The notes beneath the pieces were generated by a model, which was not told the DNA's origin, searched no databases, and worked only from the letters and a program-made list of their open reading frames with translations. Below, piece by piece: positions 14,501-17,959 of a stretch of 17,959 nucleotides of DNA (positions are counted from its first letter, which is position 1; each line of letters opens with the position of its first letter). The position numbers and the translations under genes are program-made. This DNA comes from an uncultured Treponema sp. (GTDB taxonomy: Bacteria; Spirochaetota; Spirochaetia; Treponematales; Treponemataceae), in assembly GCA_946611835.1 (NCBI GenBank), contig CAMOEE010000023.1:1-17959 (forward strand), written 5' to 3'.

Positions 14501-15579
14501 TTATTTCAGGCGGTGCGCAGGATTCTGGTAAACTTGCAGACGGCTTGGTTAATGTCACAATCAGCAATTGTGTCGCAACTGTACAAGGTGGTGCAATCTA
14601 CCGTGATGAAATGCTGTCTGAAAGCACAATAAAATTGAATGGATGCACCATAACAGGCTGTACAGCAGGAAACGGTTCTGGATCAGGAAATATATTTTAT
14701 ATTAAAGCATTCTCTAATAATTTTGTTGAGCACACATGTCATTTATATGTTGATGGTTCCTTGCTTAAGGATGTTGGAAGAGACAGCAGTCCTTATGTTG
14801 CTGACAAATTAACTTATGGAAATAAAACTTCTCCTGATTCTGTGGGCGACATTGTATTCAGCGACGGCTCTGCAGTAGCCTACAGTGAAGATTTAACTTT
14901 GACTTCTGCCCAGCAAGCTGCGGCTGTTGCTGTAATTTACTATATTGGAAGTTCTTCACCTGATACCTCTACTATTGAAGGACGATTATTCAGTCAGTTA
15001 GGAGTGAAAAAGCTTGGTGTTGGCTTAAAAAATTCAAGCAGCATAGAGACCACGGATGAAAAACGATTTCAGTGGGCTACAGAAGAATCTTATTTGTATT
15101 CAAATTCTGTTTCAGTTAGCGGAATCAGTTATGCTTTTGATACGAGTTCTGGTATTACAGGTGCATGGAGTAATAATACAGAGTATATTGTATTCACAAG
15201 TGGTTCTGATTTTGATGGAAGTGATAACTTTGCGGCAATAAAAACAGCATTAGGTACAAATGACGATACTGGTGTGACTGGTAGGTATCCTGCCTGGGAC
15301 TGGATAAACAGTTACACAACTTATGCAGACAATCTTTCAGAAACTGCGTACTCAAGCGGCTGGTACATGCCGACAATGCCTGAAATCTGTCCTCTTATGA
15401 ATAATATTGAAGTGATTAATTCAGCACTTCTAAAAGCTGGCGGAACTGCTATTGATGATGCATGGTTTGTTACATCAAATTATGATGGAAGTATTTCTGC
15501 AGCTTGGCAGGGGACAATTCTTAGTAATAAGTATGCGAAAGAAGATTACGATGTACTTGCTGTCAGAGTATTCGAGTAA
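11596..15579 (+). CDS. Giant surface lipoprotein with InlB repeat and parallel beta-helix
   Basis: 1327-aa lipoprotein, probably exposed at the cell surface, with adhesion or glycan binding as a plausible role. Order of parts: signal peptide with lipobox LLFSC (Cys21); an N-terminal strand-rich domain (about 35-265); an InlB_B (Listeria-Bacteroides) type repeat (about 266-340, SITYNN...GYTFEGWF); a beta-helix region starting IYVSASATEDGVGSEAHPF (about 345-780) with repeated GGGVY or GGGLY turns and ITGNKA/ISENTA rungs; a second helix-like stretch (about 890-1060); and a C-terminal domain with GWYMPTMPEI near residue 1256 ending LAVRVFE, like DUF1566/Lcl-type domains. The ATG has GGGGAG 6 nt upstream and lies 3 nt after the preceding stop, so coupling is likely. 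The first 340 residues are clearly paralogous to the gene at 15651. A terminator hairpin follows. Confidence 0.9.
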   Translation: MKNLKKNAFSLLAGLFLLFSCDDFTEDTAGENSVLPNDGRAYICVREAGSSKSVRTALPSFSEDGIADFTFTIKGKKTSDSGPEEVLGSFDTLSDLKGATIALESGTWNFTLTAEKDGTVLSGKLENKEISAASNPNQLSFELSWDKSTLEGEGSLSFSLDFSKASNSTSVQCATGQLLKYDSESGSETELPDYPETELSILDADDKPLFKAVYELSAIDAGNYRIKIRLYADSEKKNLIITWPELAIITGGQKSSASRECNSLNEVYSITYNNPLAAVPVDGSSLQEAYTRYSGDIVLHDLEKEGYTFEGWFDNEDCSGEALEVIAGGSTGDKILWAKLLIPDIYVSASATEDGVGSEAHPFKDLNSALELISDSNTDYTIHIDGEITGSQKIASNNSSSDIKAKTITLCGIDENAKLVGNETSSVLTISTAVPVIIKNLTITGGHGSSDNQGTKGGGLLVEGYSEWADTSATVTIEDGVKITGNKAEYGAGVYLAAGTLYMNGGEISENTATGDSGSWGGGVYVGSDAVSAKFIMSGGLIAGNKALSTASFYNAAGGGVYINSESAMYMSGNAVIGNKDAEETATSSESSNTANVGGGIYVSGSNANLYLGYSYEDDALVEKELGGGIYYNWASSTESYSTDPHGSAGGVYLASGSNSAHGSLYMKSGNITYNAAERYGGGLYSNEGTFEMGGGIVSANTAQTYGSGLYANDGTFSMSGSAIISVENDVYLSDCIITITGELTGTSPVATITPDTYTAETTILEVSSDAGTTLAAEYEKFAIIPLDDDNTLTVWNLTSEGILNKLDSISSEDELRLAASLLTNGKTVELDVTGNIQISKNFAVPEGAILKLNRASDYKDVLIAPYDDIVIGSETSGKLILDGGYDGTDSGISSEGPLAGGFTGAVYYNVIFQNNFNKGSTEAGLPYGYSGRGGAVSAWNSTSGSAKNLRMYNCTINNCKALYGGALFISGGAQDSGKLADGLVNVTISNCVATVQGGAIYRDEMLSESTIKLNGCTITGCTAGNGSGSGNIFYIKAFSNNFVEHTCHLYVDGSLLKDVGRDSSPYVADKLTYGNKTSPDSVGDIVFSDGSAVAYSEDLTLTSAQQAAAVAVIYYIGSSSPDTSTIEGRLFSQLGVKKLGVGLKNSSSIETTDEKRFQWATEESYLYSNSVSVSGISYAFDTSSGITGAWSNNTEYIVFTSGSDFDGSDNFAAIKTALGTNDDTGVTGRYPAWDWINSYTTYADNLSETAYSSGWYMPTMPEICPLMNNIEVINSALLKAGGTAIDDAWFVTSNYDGSISAAWQGTILSNKYAKEDYDVLAVRVFE

Positions 15580-15607
15580 GCAAAACTGCTTCCACGAAAG
15601 CTGGCAC

Positions 15608-15630
15608 GGGGGAAACATTCCCCCTTCTTT
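15608..15630 (+). terminator. Intrinsic terminator or attenuator between lipoprotein genes
   Basis: Perfect 7-bp arms GGGGGAA (15608-15614) and TTCCCCC (15618-15624) flank an ACA loop and are followed directly by TTCTTT. It ends the giant lipoprotein gene 29 nt after its stop. Because no clear promoter lies between it and the next ATG, it may act as a partial attenuator. Confidence 0.7.
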
Positions 15631-15650
15631 AATAAAATTAGGAGATGATT

Positions 15651-16880
15651 ATGAAAAAAGCCCTTCTTGCATTATTTGCAGACTCGTTCCTGTTTTTTGG
15701 ATGCAATAATATAACTGACAGCTCAAGTGTGGCTCCTTACGTCCCGAATGACGGCAAAGCTTATCTTTGTGTCACACAGACTTCTTTGGATGTGGCGGGG
15801 CGTACGGTTCTCCCTTCTATTGATGAAAGTTCTGTTGCTGATTTTAATTTTAAGCTTGTGGGCGAGTACAGAGGAGAAGAAAAAATTCTCGGTTCATTTG
15901 AAAATCTTTCCGAACTCAGTACGGCAGCAATTGCTGTTGACTCAGGAATCTGGGATTTCTCGCTCTTTGCAGAAAAAGCCGGAACTATGCTCAAAGGCAC
16001 TATTTCCCAAAAAGTTATTTCTTCTGGTTCGAATGAACTTTCATTTTCGCTTGTTTGGGACGAAACAAATCTCTCAGGAAAAGGAAATCTTTCTTTTACG
16101 CTTGATTTTTCCGGGGCGGTAAATGCAGCTTCTGTTTCGCTCGCAACCGGTGAACTTTTGAAATATGACCCAAAAACGGCAGAAGAGACTGCAATCTCTG
16201 ATTATTCTGAGATTGTAATTTCTTGTGCAGAAAACAAAGCTTCCTACGCATTGAGCGATGTCGCAGCTGGAATTTACCGGGTAAAGATTTGCCTTTATGC
16301 TGATTCAGAAAAGAAGAACTTGATTAACACCTGGCGGGAACTTGCAATTGTCACGGGTGGTCAGGAAAGCATCGCAGACCGTCTGCTTTCAAGCCTAAAC
16401 GAACTCTATACAATCACTTACGAGAACATGGATGGTGCATCGGTCGTTGGTGACGGCAGTTTGCAGGAAAATTATACTCGATTCTCAGAAGAAATCCTGC
16501 TGCCGAAACTTACAAAAACAGGCTGGGCTTTTTCTGGTTGGTTTACAGATTCTACTTTCAGTGGAAATCCTGTCATTAGCATTCCAAGCGGAAGCACAGG
16601 CAACAGGCAATTCTTTGCAAAATGGACTTCGGCAAGCATAACTGAAGTCACGGTTTCTCAAGAAAATGACCTTAATCTGACTTATGACGATGCAACCCTC
16701 ACATTCACTGTAAGCGGAGGAAGCGGACTTTACACATGGAGCTTGGACGGAGTCGTACAGAGCGCAAGTGGCACGAAATACACTATTGATACGACAGACC
16801 TCGTTAGCGGAACTTATGTTGTTACAGTAGACTGTGGCGGATTGAGTGCAACGGCAAGTGTAAAAATCACTGTGAATTAG
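15651..16880 (+). CDS. Lipoprotein with InlB repeat and C-terminal Ig-like domain, paralog of the giant lipoprotein
   Basis: Predicted 409-aa lipoprotein. AGGAG at 15640-15644 is 6 nt before ATG 15651 and abuts the alternative ATG 15645, so 15651 is the better start. The signal peptide ends in LFFGC (Cys18) but carries an Asp at residue 11 inside the hydrophobic core. The N-terminal half matches the giant lipoprotein nearly motif by motif: PNDGKAYLCV, LGSFENLSEL, LSFTLDFS, ATGELLKYD, LYADSEKKNLI, AIVTGGQ, SLNELYTITY. It is followed by an InlB_B-like repeat ending FFAKWTS. The last 80 residues (LYTWSLDGVVQ...LVSGTYVVTVDCGG) form an Ig-like domain matching the end of the poly-G gene. The role is unknown, with surface display inferred. 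Confidence 0.88.
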   Translation: MKKALLALFADSFLFFGCNNITDSSSVAPYVPNDGKAYLCVTQTSLDVAGRTVLPSIDESSVADFNFKLVGEYRGEEKILGSFENLSELSTAAIAVDSGIWDFSLFAEKAGTMLKGTISQKVISSGSNELSFSLVWDETNLSGKGNLSFTLDFSGAVNAASVSLATGELLKYDPKTAEETAISDYSEIVISCAENKASYALSDVAAGIYRVKICLYADSEKKNLINTWRELAIVTGGQESIADRLLSSLNELYTITYENMDGASVVGDGSLQENYTRFSEEILLPKLTKTGWAFSGWFTDSTFSGNPVISIPSGSTGNRQFFAKWTSASITEVTVSQENDLNLTYDDATLTFTVSGGSGLYTWSLDGVVQSASGTKYTIDTTDLVSGTYVVTVDCGGLSATASVKITVN

Positions 16881-17027
16881 GGCAAAGTATAAACATAAGT
16901 TATTTTTCGGGGAATGGAAGCACGGAAAACAATTTGCGACAGTCAAAAGAACAATGGCTAAAATAGAATCGCACCTAATCCCTCCCTTATTCCTTATTCT
17001 CCGTTTTTCTGATATTCTCTTATACCT
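16881..17027 (+). other. 147-bp gap, no gene recognised
   Basis: No convincing small ORF, RNA gene or terminator hairpin was seen. A TAGAAT at 16964-16969 lacks a -35 at suitable spacing. Confidence 0.4.
17013..17018 (+). promoter_or_regulatory. Extended -10 box of the ABC-F gene
   Basis: TATTCT preceded by TGA (extended -10) ends 9 nt before the ATG at 17028, the same spacing as for mnmG. No Shine-Dalgarno lies between it and the ATG. Confidence 0.45.
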
Positions 17028-17959
17028 ATGGCATTCGTTCAGTTCTCACAGGTCAGCCTTGCTTTCGGCGACCGCGATATTCTTAAAAATGTTTCTGTAA
17101 ATCTCCAGGCGGGCAGCAAGGCGGCTCTCACCGGAGCAAACGGAACTGGAAAATCAACCCTGATTAAAGTCATGGCAGGTCTCGTCACTCCCGATGACGG
17201 AAGCCGCTCAGTCTCAAAAGATGCCCGCATAGCCTATCTTCCCCAGAGCGGACTCACCCATCATGGTTGCACTTTGCGCCAAGAAGCTGACAAGGCCTTT
17301 GATTTTGGCTACAAACTTCAGGAAGAGCTGGACAAAATCGGCGACGACCTGAAAGCGGGCAAAGGAAATCAAAATGCCCTTCTTGAACGCCACGATGCAA
17401 TCCTTACAGAACTTGAAAACACTGGCTGGAACCGCCGCAGCGTGCTTGCCGAACAGATTTTACTTGGCCTTGGATTCTCCCACGATGACCTAGAAAAAAA
17501 ATGCGAGGAATTCTCCGGCGGCTGGCAGATGAGAATCGCCCTTGGAAAGGCCCTCATGGTAAATCCCGACATTCTTCTCCTTGACGAACCTACAAACTAC
17601 CTTGACATCGAGGCCAGGGAATGGCTCGAAAAGTTCCTCAACAATTTTTCAGGCGGATTTTTGCTCGTAAGCCACGACCGCTACTTTCTCGACCACACGA
17701 TTAACGAAGTCTACGAGCTTTTCAACGGCGACCTTCACCGATACGCCGGGAATTTCTCTCACTACGAAAAAGTGAGGGAAGTAGAGCTTGAAACCCTCAT
17801 AAAAGAATACGAAAAACAGCAGGAAGAAATCCGCCACCTGCAGGAATTCATCGACCGCTTCGGGGCAAAGGCCACGAAGGCGGCTCAGGCTCAGGAAAGG
17901 CAGAAAATGCTGGATAAAATCCTTGAGCACGAAATCGTAATCCCCGAAAACCTCAAAAA
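17028..17959 (+). CDS. ABC-F family ATPase (3' end outside window)
   Basis: Soluble duplicated ABC ATPase without membrane domain. The ABC-F family acts on ribosomes, in translation control or antibiotic protection. 310 codons are visible and the frame is open at the right edge. The first nucleotide-binding domain is complete: Walker A GANGTGKST (36-44), signature FSGGWQMRIALGKAL (162-176), Walker B ILLLDEPTNYLD (182-193) and switch LVSHDRYFLD (213-222). Then comes a charged coiled segment (EYEKQQEEIRHLQEFIDRF and AKATKAAQAQERQ, about 260-300), which is the inter-domain linker typical of ABC-F proteins. The subgroup (Uup, EttA, YbiT or others) cannot be fixed without the second half. The ATG at 17028 begins right at the first strand of the domain. 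Confidence 0.93.
   Translation, partial: MAFVQFSQVSLAFGDRDILKNVSVNLQAGSKAALTGANGTGKSTLIKVMAGLVTPDDGSRSVSKDARIAYLPQSGLTHHGCTLRQEADKAFDFGYKLQEELDKIGDDLKAGKGNQNALLERHDAILTELENTGWNRRSVLAEQILLGLGFSHDDLEKKCEEFSGGWQMRIALGKALMVNPDILLLDEPTNYLDIEAREWLEKFLNNFSGGFLLVSHDRYFLDHTINEVYELFNGDLHRYAGNFSHYEKVREVELETLIKEYEKQQEEIRHLQEFIDRFGAKATKAAQAQERQKMLDKILEHEIVIPENLK

Noticed and set aside
15050..15579. Diversity-generating retroelement target in the C-terminal domain
   Set aside because: The C-terminal domain is reminiscent of variable-protein folds, but no reverse transcriptase or template repeat is present in the window.
16964..16969. TAGAAT as main promoter of the ABC-F gene
   Set aside because: The nearest -35-like TTGCGA is 24 nt away. 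The extended -10 at 17013 fits the pattern of other genes better.

Overview
The window looks like a stretch of a spirochaete chromosome, most likely Treponema (commensal or gut type). The evidence is the gene set: a bacterial XPB-like helicase, MurJ, PepF, adenosine deaminase, MnmG and an ABC-F ATPase. It is combined with a cluster of modular lipoproteins carrying InlB-type repeats, a parallel beta-helix and a C-terminal WYMPT-type domain. The genus is inferred from protein style and was not tested by any search.

Layout. Positions 1-7130 and 7274-9331 are mostly housekeeping. The 3' part of an XPB-like helicase gene (+, open at the left edge) converges on murJ (-) with 7 bp between the stops. 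murJ and pepF (+) diverge from a 45-bp gap holding two face-to-face -10 boxes. After a terminator-like hairpin comes a two-gene unit: adenosine deaminase, then a same-fold paralog that has lost most catalytic residues. A 143-bp gap full of inverted repeats separates it from mnmG (-). The 199 bp between mnmG and the next gene are built largely from two short-period tandem arrays (7 bp and 9 bp).

Positions 9531-16880 are a cell-envelope island of four lipoprotein genes on the + strand. They encode an SH3-like lipoprotein, a lipoprotein interrupted by a G9 tract in its signal peptide, a 1327-aa beta-helix lipoprotein starting 3 nt downstream of it, and a shorter paralog behind a terminator hairpin. 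The last three share domains in different combinations. The window ends inside an ABC-F ATPase gene (+).

Most notable points. (1) The second lipoprotein gene (10941-11592) is closed by a 9-G tract. An 8-G or 11-G allele would restore a roughly 216-aa lipoprotein in frame, a classic contingency-locus design, and the gene is translationally upstream of the giant surface protein. (2) Modules of an intergenic repeat also lie inside the helicase reading frame and encode a Pro-rich linker. (3) Several genes without a Shine-Dalgarno have a TANNNT -10 box ending exactly 6 or 9 nt before the ATG, suggesting leaderless or near-leaderless transcripts, whereas the lipoprotein operon and the deaminase pair use Shine-Dalgarno sites. 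(4) A tandem deaminase duplicate appears to be a pseudoenzyme.
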